This document shows positions 55,330-64,000 of a stretch of DNA of 64,000 nucleotides, piece after piece (the stretch's first letter is position 1; every line of letters begins with the position of its first letter). A program made the translations under genes and the position numbers. The notes beneath the pieces are model-generated. The model was given only the letters and a program-made list of their open reading frames with translations, was not told where the DNA came from and ran no database searches. The DNA comes from Diacronema lutheri (taxonomy: Eukaryota; Haptophyta; Pavlovophyceae; Pavlovales; Pavlovaceae): positions 123,139 to 187,138 of the forward strand of contig JAGTXO010000064.1 of NCBI GenBank assembly GCA_019448385.1, written 5' to 3'.

Positions 55330-58300
55330 GAAAACGACACGCTGGAAGGCCTCCTCGCGCGCGTCAGCTGGCAGTGCGGCGCGAGGGCGAGCACGTGCGC
55401 CATGCTCGCCACGTTTTCCGAGCAGGCGGGCACCGGCTCGCGCGTCGCGCTCAAGGCCCTCCGCACGAGCTCCGACCTGGCCGGGCTGACGGCGGCTGCG
55501 GTCGGGCAGCAGGCGCCGCAGACGCCGCCGCCGCCGCTGCTCGTAATGCTCGGCCGCTGCCCCAGCCCGCTCGTCGGCGGCGGCCTCTTCCCGCCCGACC
55601 GCGCGACGGGCGAGCCGGCGGTGCACGCGGCGACGTCCGAGCTCGCCGTCGAGCTGCTGCGCGACGCGCGCGCGCTGGCCGGCACGGACGGGCGGCTCGT
55701 CGTGCTGTGCCTCGAGGCGTCCAACCCGCTCTGGTTCTGCCCCAAGGTGCGCGAGCTCGAGCTGCCGCGGACGCGGTCGGACGGCGTGCGCGCGTCCGGC
55801 TGCACCTGCCCTGCGACGTGCAGCGATGCGCGCGGCGCGGCGGGTGGCGCTGCCCGCGGCGCATCGACGCGGCCGGCGGCGCGCGCGATCAACAAGGCGG
55901 TGCTCGACCACTTCGTCGCGCTTTTCGGCCGCGAGGGCTTCGCGACCTTTGAGTTTGCGGGCGGCGGCGAGGCGAGCTGGCTGTGCGACAGCGCGGCCGG
56001 CACGACGACCGTCGCGGCGTGCGCGTCGCTGCCGCCGCGCATGGGCGATGGGCAGCTGGCCATCCGGCGGCACACGCTCGGCACGGGCGCCGACGCGCCG
56101 GCGCACGCCGTCGTCTCGCTCCGCGTCGCGCACGTGAGCCACGCCATCCGCCGCGCGGCGGACGACGGCGGCGCGCGCGCCGAGCGGATGGCGCGCGCCG
56201 CGCGCGCGTTCTGCGATGTGGCGGCCGCGCTGCGCGTCGACGCGATCCTGGCGGAGGTGCCCGAGGACCGCCCGACGGGCACGCCCTTCCTTGGCGGGCT
56301 GCTCAAATTTTGGGACAAACGCCACGGGAGCTCGACGGCGCCAGCCACGCTCGCGCTCGGAGACGTGCGCGAGGTGGCCAAGCGGACGGCCGACGCAGCG
56401 GCCGGCCGAGCGGACGAGGTCCCTGCGGCTGGCCGTCCGCAGGTCGCGGCGCGCGCGTGCGCTGGCGCGATTGGCGGCGGCGCGGGCGCGGCGGGCGCCT
56501 CGGACGCTGCGCCCCGTGCACTGGCGGGCGCGTCGGGTGCGCGCACGGACGGCGGCCCTGCCGACGCACCGCGCCAGCTGGAGAGCCGCTACGGCGAGGC
56601 GAGCAAGCTCGACCTACCCCAACATTCCACTACGGGCTGCGTCCTCGACGCTCGCGAGGCCCAGGACCGCGCGCGCGTGCCTGCTGCGCCCGACGGCACA
56701 GCGCTGCGCCGCGTGCTCGACGCCGTCGGCGCGGGCGCGCCCGCGCAGCGCAGCCCGCGCTGGCACGACGAGCGATGGGAGGAGGTCACGGGCAGCAAGG
56801 TTGGCGACGTCGTGAACGACAACGCCGGCGTCGCGCACGAGACGCTCACCGACGAGTACGTGCACCGGCGGCGGCGCGAGGTGCGGACCAAGGCGACGAC
56901 CGCGGGCATCCTCGGCGAGGCCGTCGCGCTGCGCAAGCTGGCGGCCGCGTACGGCATCACCGTCGTGTGCAACCTGCCGATGGTGCGTGCGGACCCGCAC
57001 GACAAGAGCGCGCCGTTCGCCTTCTCGCCGGACGGGCTCGCCATCCTCCCCGAAAACAACGAGCAGGTCCTCGTCGAGGTGAAGACGCTCACCAAGGCGG
57101 GCGCCACGGCGCACGAGGACGGGCCGCCGCAGCCGCACCGCGATCAGCTGCAGCTCGGCATGCACGTCCTCGGCGTGCGCAAAGCGCTCTACGTGCAGTA
57201 CCTCAGGCACGAGGACCGGATCGTCGTGCACGTCGTGACGCGCGGCGCCGGCTGGCTTGCATTCGCGCAGCCGAGGGTGCAGGCCTTCTGGGCGCGCGTC
57301 GTCGAGCGGCGCGCGCGGCTCGAGCGCGCGCGCGCCGACCACCCGGCTGCGAGCCGGCGGCACCGGCGGCAGCAGACGCCGGCCGGGCCGCCGCTCGTGC
57401 TCGCGCTGGACGGGCGCATCCCCGCCGCGCGCGCCGCCGCGCTGCACGCCGTCGCGCACGGCACCGCGAGCGCGGCGGCGGTGACGGCGGCGGCGGCGAC
57501 GGGCGACGCGACGGCGTTGCAAGACGCGATCGCGGCGCTGCGCGCGCCCGTCGGCAATGCGGCGATCGACAGCGCAGCGCGTGCGGAGCGCGCGGCCGTC
57601 GAGCGGGCGATCGCGTACCTCGGGCAGCCGGCGGGCGACGCCGCCGCCCGCGGCACGGCCGAGGCGGCCGAGGAGGAGAGGACGGTCGACGCCGACATCT
57701 GCGCGTTGCTGCACCAGCTCGGCGCGAGCGTGGCGCACGTGCACGTCGAGGACGCGGATTGCGTCACGCGTGAGCACTGGGGCGGGGCGGTGCTCGCTGC
57801 AGCGGGCGACCCGTCGAGCGCCCCCGCCATTTCGAGCGTCATCGTCGCGCACATCGTGCGGCTCGCCGGCTTTGGCGTCGAGCTCCCGCAGTCGATTCGC
57901 GTCGCCCCCAGCACGGCCGACTGGCACGAGGGCTGGCTCGACGTGCAGTGCGTGCTGCTGCGCACGCGCCGGCGCGGGCGGCGCGACGACGACTTTGTGG
58001 CCGTCGTCAGGCGCGGTGGGCGCTGGTTTGCGTGCGAGCCCGGCCGCGCGCGGCGGCTGCAGTGGCGGTCGGTCCTGCGCCGCGCGCGCGGCGGCGTCGA
58101 CGGGACCGGCGAGGAGGCGTTCGCGATCGTCTACGTGCGGCGCGGCGACGCGGCCGGCGACGCGGCTGGCGACGCGCAGGCCGAACGGGCGCGCGGCGGG
58201 CGCGCGCGCAGGCGCACGCGCGGCGGCACGCGCAAGCGCAAGCGCGGCGCCTCCGCCGGGCTCGAGGCGGCCGCGCCCGCCGGCGCGCCGGCTGCCGCGC

Positions 58301-61300
58301 CCGCCGGCGCGCCGGCGGGCGCTGCTCACCGCCCGCCCGCCATGCGCGCCACGGTCGCCGCGCGCACCACGCGCTCTGTGACCGACGCGCTGCACTCGGC
58401 GCCTGCCGCCACGGTTGCACCTGTCTTCGACTGGCGCGCCGGCCGCCCGCCCCCCGCCGCTCGAGCCCGCCACCCGCGGCCGCGTGGGCGCGCGCCACCG
58501 GGCAAGGCCTGGGACAGCGTCTCGGGTGCGTGGGCGGACAAGCCGACTGGTGCTGCCGTCGCCGCCGCGCCGCCGCCGCTGCCGCCCGCCGCCGCGCCGC
58601 CGCCCACCGCCGCGCCGCCGCCCGCCGCCGCGCCGCCGCCCGCCGTCGCGCCGCCGCCCGCCGCCGCGCCGCCGCCGCCGCCGCCACCGGCGGCGCTCGG
58701 CCGCCGGCAGCACGTCGGCGCGGGCGGCAGCGCGGCGGGCCGGCGGCTCGCGGCCATCGCACGGCGGCAGCGCGGCGTGCGCGCGCCGCCGCCCGCCGCG
58801 CGCTTCCTCGCCACGCTGCCGCCACCGCCACGCGACGGCCTCGCGCGCACGAGCAAGCAGGCGCGCGCGAGGCGCAACGCGGACGGACGGCCGGCGCACG
58901 CGCGCGCGGCCAACGCGCGCGCCTTCTACCGCGGCGTGGAGCTCGGCGTGCACGCGACGCGCGCCATCGTCGACGCGCGCCACGCCGACCTGCCGCAGGC
59001 CGTCTTCGTGGCGGAGGCGCGGGCGATCGTCGCGCGCTCCGCCGGCGGCGGCGCGCTGCTCGCGCCGGACGACGTGCGCGACCTGTGCGACGCGCAGACG
59101 GACGCCGATCGCGCTGCGATCTGGGCGTCGGTGGGCGCGCACGAGGCGACGCGCATCTTCGCGCTCGTCACGCGCAACGCGAGCTTGGCGGGCGCGGCGC
59201 TGCTCGTGCTGCACACGCCGGCGGGCGCGCCGGCGCGCGCGCTCGGGCTCGTGGCGACGCGCTCGCGCGCGCCGTCGACGGGCGCGCCGCGCGACGCGCA
59301 CAGGGCGCTGGTGCAGCGGTTGGACGTGCTGATGGACGCGATCGCCGCGGCGCGAGGCGCGTCGCCGCTCGAGCTCGAGCTCGCGCTCGCGCCCGAGCCG
59401 CAGAGCGCGTGCAACGCGCGTGCGGCCGCGCTGCTCTGCCTGCAGGCCGTCGCGGACGCGAGCGGCCGTCCCGCCGCTGAGGACGCGCTGGCCGCGCTCG
59501 ACGACGCGCGCGGCATCGACCGGCACTGCCACGCCGTCCGGCAGCAGATCGAGGCGAAGCTCGCGTGGCGGCGCGCCGACGGCGCCGTCGGCGTTGACGG
59601 CGCCGACGGCGCGCCCGCGCTCGCGCCTGCCGCCGCACCGCCGGCGTGCGCGCCGGCGCACGCTGCCGGCGAGGCGGCGGTCGACCAGGCGATCGTCACG
59701 CGGGTGCGCGACGCGCTGCGCGCGTGGGCGACGACTGGCACCGCGCCCAGCGCGGCGGTGCTCGACGACGCCTGCGCCGCGTACACGGCCCGCGCACGCG
59801 CGCGCAAGGACGCGCGCACGGCGCTGGGCCCGACGCGCGCGGCCGAGCTGCTCGCCGCGGCCGCGCGCGGCGGAGCCGACGGGGCGGATGCCGCGCGCGC
59901 GCTGCTCGGCGGCACGCCGCGCCTGCTCGTCGTGCTCCTCTGCGTGCCCGTCGCCGCGCCGTCCGGCGAGCCGCCGCGCCCGGTCGGGCTGCTCGTCGCC
60001 GACCGGCCGACGGACGACTCGCGCCCGGCCGCGCTCGTGCGCTACGACTTTGCGCCGCTCGACGCGGACGTGGCCGTCGCGGTCGGCGCGCATGCCGTCG
60101 CGCTGGCCAGTGCGATCTGGCCGCTGCTCGCGGCCGAGGGGGAGCCGCGGCCATCGCCCGTCGTGCGCTCGCAGCCGCGCGGCGGCGACGATGGCGCGCG
60201 TGCGCTCGCAACGTTCGCGTGCCTCGACGCGCTGATGACCGCCAGCGTCGGCGCGCACGGCCTCGCGGGCGGCGCGGGCATGCTGCCCGCGCTGGTCGCG
60301 CGAGGCGCCGCGGCCGCCCAGCGCGAGCGGCAGCTGCGCGCGGCCGCCGAGAGGCTGGGCGGCACGGTCGCTGGGTGGCCGGACACGGGCGCGAGCGCGG
60401 CGGGCGCGAGCGTCGACGAGGAGGCGCGCACGTACGAGGTCGAGGCGGTCGTCGACGAGCGCCGCAAGGCGGGCAAGAAGGTGACGTTCCAGTTCCGGAT
60501 CAGGTGGCGGGGCTACGACGAGAGCGCCGACACGTGGGAGCCTGAGGCCAACGTGAGCAGCGACCTCGTCGCCCAGTTCCGCAAGACGCGCGACGAGCAG
60601 AAGCGGCGCGCGGGCGTATCGGGCAGCGGCAGCGGCGGCGCGGGCGCGGCGTCGGCATTGGCGTCGGCGCCGCTTCGCGCGCACGGCGAGTCGGGCGCCG
60701 CGGGCAAGCGCGCCGCGGCGGGTGCCGCCGCGAGCGCGCGCGACGCCGCGGGCGCGCGCGCGCCGAGCGTTCCACGCGCGCGCGGCGTCGAGCGCGCGCG
60801 CGTGGACGAGCCCGCTGCGCCGAGCGCGCGCGCCGCCGGCGGCGCGACGGCGCGCACGCGCGGCAGCGTGCTCCCGGGCTTCGTGGTCAAGCGCTCGACG
60901 CTCAACGCGGGGCCGCAGGCGGTGACGGCGCAGCCCGGTGCGCGGAAGGAGCTGCGGCGCATCGCGGCGGCCGTGCACAGGCTCACGACACAGGCGTACC
61001 GCGTCATCAACAAGGTGGTGCGCGACGAGGCTGCGGTGGCGAGCGCGCAGGCCGTCGGCGCGGCGTCGGGCGGCCCGTCGACCAGCGTGCACACGTCGAC
61101 CACGATGGACAAGGGAACCGTCCGTGCGATCTTCTCGGCCATCGGCTGGCACAAGGACGAGAGCACGTACGGTGCAGCGCCCCGAGGCAAGCCCGCCGAG
61201 CAAGCCGCCGCGCAGACCAAGGCGGCGACGGCGCGCGCCGTCGGCGAGATGGCCGAGGGCGTCCAGCCCGTCTGCGCGGTGGGCCTCACGGAGATCCTCG

Positions 61301-61740
61301 AGGCGGAGGCGACGCAGGTGTCCACCGCGTGCCTGATGCATCCATCGCGCGTCGTGAACGGGCTGCTCCGCGACGTCGTCCGCGCGGCAGTCGAGCGCGA
61401 CGAGGCGCTCGTCGCGCTGCCCGAGATGCAGCGAAACGCGCGCGTGCGCGAGCTGTGCGAGCGGCTGCTGCGCGGCGACGTGGAGGGCGCGCGCGTCGGC
61501 TGCCCCGCCGCGCTCGACCGCCACCTGCCCGACATGGTCCTCCACAAGATCGACTACAAGTGCACGCCCACGAAAAGGTGGAACTACGACCGGCACACGA
61601 CGCGCTACTTCCTCGTGCAGATCCGCACCCTGCAGCACGTGGCCGAGGGGCAGGCGCTGCTCTGCCGGCTCGCGCACATCCACACGCAGCTGACCGGACG
61701 GCCGCCGCGGTACAATGTGGCGCCGCTGCGCACGCACAAT
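55330..61740 (+). CDS. Giant gene, segment 3: YqaJ nuclease, degenerate peptidase modules, chromodomain, Fanzor N-terminus
   Basis: Continues segment 2 after a +1 shift near 55,330 (GCGCGGAAAACGAC). A ~300-residue region of unknown type (ENDTLEGLLARVSWQCGARA, PTGTPFLGGLLKFWDKRHG) precedes the YqaJ-type nuclease at about 56,757-57,260. Next come Pro/Ala linkers and two blocks resembling decayed C48 modules (PQSACNARAAALLCLQAV near 59,400; VVRSQPRGGDDGARALATFA near 60,170), then a chromodomain at 60,433-60,594. The Fanzor N-terminal helices follow (RKELRRIAAAVHRLTTQAYR, GTVRAIFSAIGW, DMVLHKIDYKCTPTKRWNYD, RYFLVQIRTLQHVAEGQALL) up to YNVAPLRTHN, where a GT donor at 61741 begins a 130-bp intron. 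It is open for 2,137 codons, which strongly supports selection on the frame. Confidence 0.65.
56757..57260 (+). other. YqaJ / lambda-exonuclease-like nuclease domain
   Basis: Domain within segment 3. It starts with RWHDERWEEVTGSKVGDVV, the usual W..R...iTaS opening. The core has GILGEAVALRKLAAAYG (Glu codon 56917), FAFSPDGLAILP (Asp 57031) and VLVEVKTLTKAG (Glu 57076, Lys 57082), then DQLQLGMHVLGVRKALYVQY, the Q..QM..... helix typical of YqaJ. All residues of the D...ExK centre are present. Relatives are viral or transposon recombinases that resect DNA ends 5' to 3' for strand annealing. Confidence 0.75.
60433..60594 (+). other. Chromodomain
   Basis: Domain within segment 3, directly before the Fanzor helices: YEVEAVVDERRKAGKKVTFQ, then RIRWRGYDESADTWEPEANV and DLVAQFRKTR. 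The three aromatic cage positions of HP1-type chromodomains (Tyr, Trp, Tyr) are all kept, so methyl-lysine histone binding is plausible. Chromodomains occur in retrotransposon integrases, where they direct insertion to heterochromatin. Confidence 0.85.
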
Positions 61741-61870
61741 GTGCGCGCGAGGCGTGGCTGCCGCTGCCGCCGCCGAGGGCCCAAGCGCGCGCGCGCCGCC
61801 GCCGTGCGCGCCGCCCCGCGGCCAGGTTGGTCACGCGCCCGCGCGCTCGCGCGCCGCGCGCTGCGCGCAG

Positions 61871-63596
61871 GTGCCGCGCAACGTGCGCTTCGCCGCGAGC
61901 GCCATCTGGGTGACGCTTTCGGATGACGAGCGCAAGGAGCTGCGCGCGCGGCTCAAGGCGCTGGACCTGCGCGACCACGATGGCGAGCCGATCAAGTGGA
62001 CAGGCACAAACGGCAACACCCCGCCGATGTCGGACGTGCGCGTCAGGTACGCGGTCTTTTGCGACGCGCTTCGACATCTCCAACCGCGTCTTCGACTACG
62101 CCGGGCGCGAGCGGCCGCCGGCCGATCTGCCGTGGCACGCGCGGCGCTCGTGGGTTGGCCTCGCGCCGCTGCCGCGCGTGCCGCTCCCGGGCCGGCAGCC
62201 CGTCAAGTCGGTGGTGACAGATGGCGTCGCCGTGCACGCCGTCGGGACCGTCCTCGTGCCGAAGGCGCAGGCGCCGGCCGGCGGCTCGGGCGTCCTGCAC
62301 CGCTGGCGCCGGCCGGACGGGCGCATCGCCGTCGCGCTCGGCTCCGAGCTGCGGCGGGCGATCGACGTCGAGGCGGCGGTCGTCGTCGCGGCCGACCCGA
62401 ACATGGGCAACATCACCACCTACTCTGCGCACGTCGGGCGGGCGGCCGTCTGGCGGCAGTTCACGCAGCGCGCGCGCGCGCGCGCCGCGGGCTTTGCGCG
62501 CGAGACGGCCAAGACCAACGCGGCGCGGCGGCGCGTGCGCAAGGACGGGCGCGGCGAGGAGTTCAGCGTGGAGGCGGACGAGGCGCGGCTTGGCGAGGCG
62601 CACAGCGCCAAGGTGCTCGGCGAGGGCGAGTTCCACGCCTTCACCGCGAGAGCGCGCGGGGTGCGCGAGCGCGCCGCCGAGCACGTGTACGACGCGCCGG
62701 CGCGCCGGAAGGAGCGCTGGCGGCGCGACAGCGGCGGGCGGTCCAACGCGGCGCGCGTCGCCGAGGCGCTCATCGCGGCGCACTGTGTCGACGGCGTGAC
62801 GCGCGACCGGCTGCTCGTGTGCGTGGGCAAGTGGCTGCGCGACCACAAGGGCGCGCAGCCCAAGGGCGCGCCGCCCGCCTTCCAGGTGGGGCTGCTGCGC
62901 GAGCTGCGGCGGCGCGGCGTCGCGGCCGTCTTCGTGCCCGAGCCGTACACGTCGATGCACTGCTCGATGCCGCGGCTCGCCAAGGGCGGCAGGCTGCAGC
63001 GCTGCGGCGCGGAGCTCGCGCAGAACCCGCGCCTGCCCGTGGCAAAGGGCGGCACGCGCACGGTGCACGCGCTCGTCATCTGCCCGGCGTGCAACGGCGG
63101 CAAGAAGCCCGTGCACCGCGACTACAACGCCGCGCGCAACATCTTCTACGACGTGCACGACATGGCGGCGCACGCGGCCGGGCGCGACACCACGTCGACG
63201 CCTGAGCGCTTTGCCCTCGTGCTCGCCTGGTGGGCGCGCGGCGAGGTGTGGGAGCGTGAGGAGCGCATGGTGCACGGCGAGGGCGACGACTGCGACGACG
63301 AGTGCGACGGCGACGACGAGGGCGACGACGAGGGCGACGACGACGACGACGACGATGGCAGCGGCGACGGCGGCGGCGGCGAGGGCGACGGCGACGGCGA
63401 CGGCGACGGAGGCGGCGGCGGCGACGACGACGATGACGGCGGGGGAGGCGGCGGCGGCGACGGCGGTGGCGACGACGGCGGCGGGCGCGGCGGCGGTGGC
63501 GGCGGCGGCTCTCGCGCCCGCACCCCCGCCCGCGAGCTGCCAGCGCCAGTGCCGGCGGCGGCAGCGCGCGCGGGCCGAAGCGCGGCCGGCCGTTGA
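61871..63596 (+). CDS. Giant gene, segment 4: Fanzor nuclease catalytic half
   Basis: Joined in phase 0 to segment 3 by intron 61741-61870, giving PLRTHN-VPRNVRFAASAIWV, the conserved pre-RuvC strand of Fanzor1 proteins. After a one-base shift near 62,065 (VFCDA / FDISNRVFDYAG) it continues SVVTDGVAVHAVGTVL. RuvC-I is VVVAADPNMGNITTY (Asp codon 62394), RuvC-II VFVPEPYTSMHCSM (Glu 62940) and RuvC-III PVHRDYNAARNIFYDV (Asp 63120), so all three catalytic acids are present. The zinc ribbon has Cys at 62961, 63003, 63081 and 63090; the first pair is widely spaced rather than C-x2-C. A bridge helix-like basic region (FARETAKTNAARRRVRKDG) follows RuvC-I. The C-terminus is a long Asp/Gly tail ending at a TGA at 63594. 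Known Fanzors are RNA-guided DNA endonucleases encoded in eukaryotic transposons and giant viruses. Confidence 0.8.
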
Positions 63597-64000
63597 CGCA
63601 CGGCCGAGCCGCGCAGCGGTCGACGCTTTGCGGGCTCTGCCCAGGTCGCGCGCGGCTGGCGACGCGTGCCGCGCGCGGCACGACCGTGCACGCCGCCACC
63701 CGTGGCCGAGCGCGCCGCACAGCCGGCCCGCTCCAACCGCCGTGCGGATCACGGACGCTCGCTACGGCTCGTCGGCGCGCGTCACCTGCGCCGGCGGCCA
63801 CGGCGCCGTCTGCTCCGGCCTCGTCGCGAGCAGCCCGACCGCTGCTCGCCGCCCGCACGCCGCCGCAGCAACGCTGCGCGTCGTGCTCCCCCGCTCGCCA
63901 AACGCGAAGAGCTCCCTCACAAGGACGTCCTTCCGAACGGCCCGCGCTGCACTCGGGGCGCGATCGTGCCCCTGATCGGATTTGGCTTGACCATCTATAC
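63597..64000. other. Downstream flank of the Fanzor gene, possible guide-RNA region
   Basis: 404 bp to the window edge with no recognised gene. It contains self-complementary GC-rich stretches (GCGCGCGGCTGGCGACGCG, CGCGCGTCACCTGCGCC). In Fanzor and TnpB elements the guide (omega) RNA overlaps or follows the 3' end of the nuclease gene up to the element's right end, so this is where one would be expected. No terminal repeat is visible inside the window. Confidence 0.3.

Noticed and set aside
53148-61737. Very long minus-strand ORFs (over 1,000 codons) opposite the giant gene
   Set aside because: GC-rich coding DNA leaves antisense frames open; no domain seen in them, whereas the plus frames carry YqaJ, chromodomain and Fanzor motifs.
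63297-63500. Possible unstable GAC/GGC triplet expansion as a separate repeat locus
   Set aside because: It is in frame and encodes the acidic Asp/Gly C-terminal tail of the Fanzor protein, so I treat it as coding.

Overview
The window reads as nuclear DNA of a unicellular eukaryote with extreme GC content, most likely a high-GC microalga such as a haptophyte. That placement is inference: it rests on GC-rich spliced genes, eukaryotic marker genes (TRAPPC8, ribosomal protein eS4, RBR E3 ligase, SPX protein), long C-only pyrimidine tracts before splice acceptors, and introns filled with minisatellites. No taxonomic marker was searched.

The left half (1-32,478) is a compact host gene block. In order: TRAPPC8 (-), ABC-class ATPase (+), SPX protein (-), patatin-like lipase (+), NIPSNAP (-), RBR-type E3 (+), ribosomal protein eS4 (-), RecB/Cas4-like Fe-S nuclease (+), a small membrane protein (+), tRNA-Thr, a ubiquitin-like membrane protein (+) and an SGNH/PC-esterase-like protein (+). 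The first eight alternate strand, giving head-to-head pairs only 51-231 bp apart and tail-to-tail pairs 122-155 bp apart. I could join exons in frame for TRAPPC8 (5' part), the ATPase, SPX, patatin, RBR and eS4. Several introns are almost wholly tandem repeat: 14 bp in TRAPPC8, 60-70 bp in the ATPase, 26 bp and 42 bp in the patatin gene.

The right half (32,479-64,000) is mobile or virus-derived. It holds a four-copy 65-bp repeat, a decayed minus-strand gene, an 873-bp palindrome made of two inverted copies of a ~323-bp MITE-like element, and a frameshifted fusion of a giant-virus-like ssDNA-binding domain with a PIF1 helicase. Next come an intact four-exon ubiquitin-specific protease and a minus-strand region with possible non-LTR retrotransposon remains.

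From 44,708 to 63,596 there is an 18.9-kb coding unit. With two small spliced introns and two apparent one-base frameshifts it would encode about 6,200 residues. In order it has a C48/Ulp1-like cysteine peptidase, a second C48-like peptidase, at least one further degenerate peptidase module, a YqaJ/lambda-exonuclease-like nuclease, a chromodomain, and a Fanzor (eukaryotic TnpB-type RNA-guided nuclease) with all three RuvC acidic residues present. This peptidase-YqaJ-chromodomain-Fanzor array is the best candidate in the window for an undescribed system: a polyprotein-like element that could pair chromatin targeting with RNA-guided cutting and exonuclease processing. The functional reading is inference.
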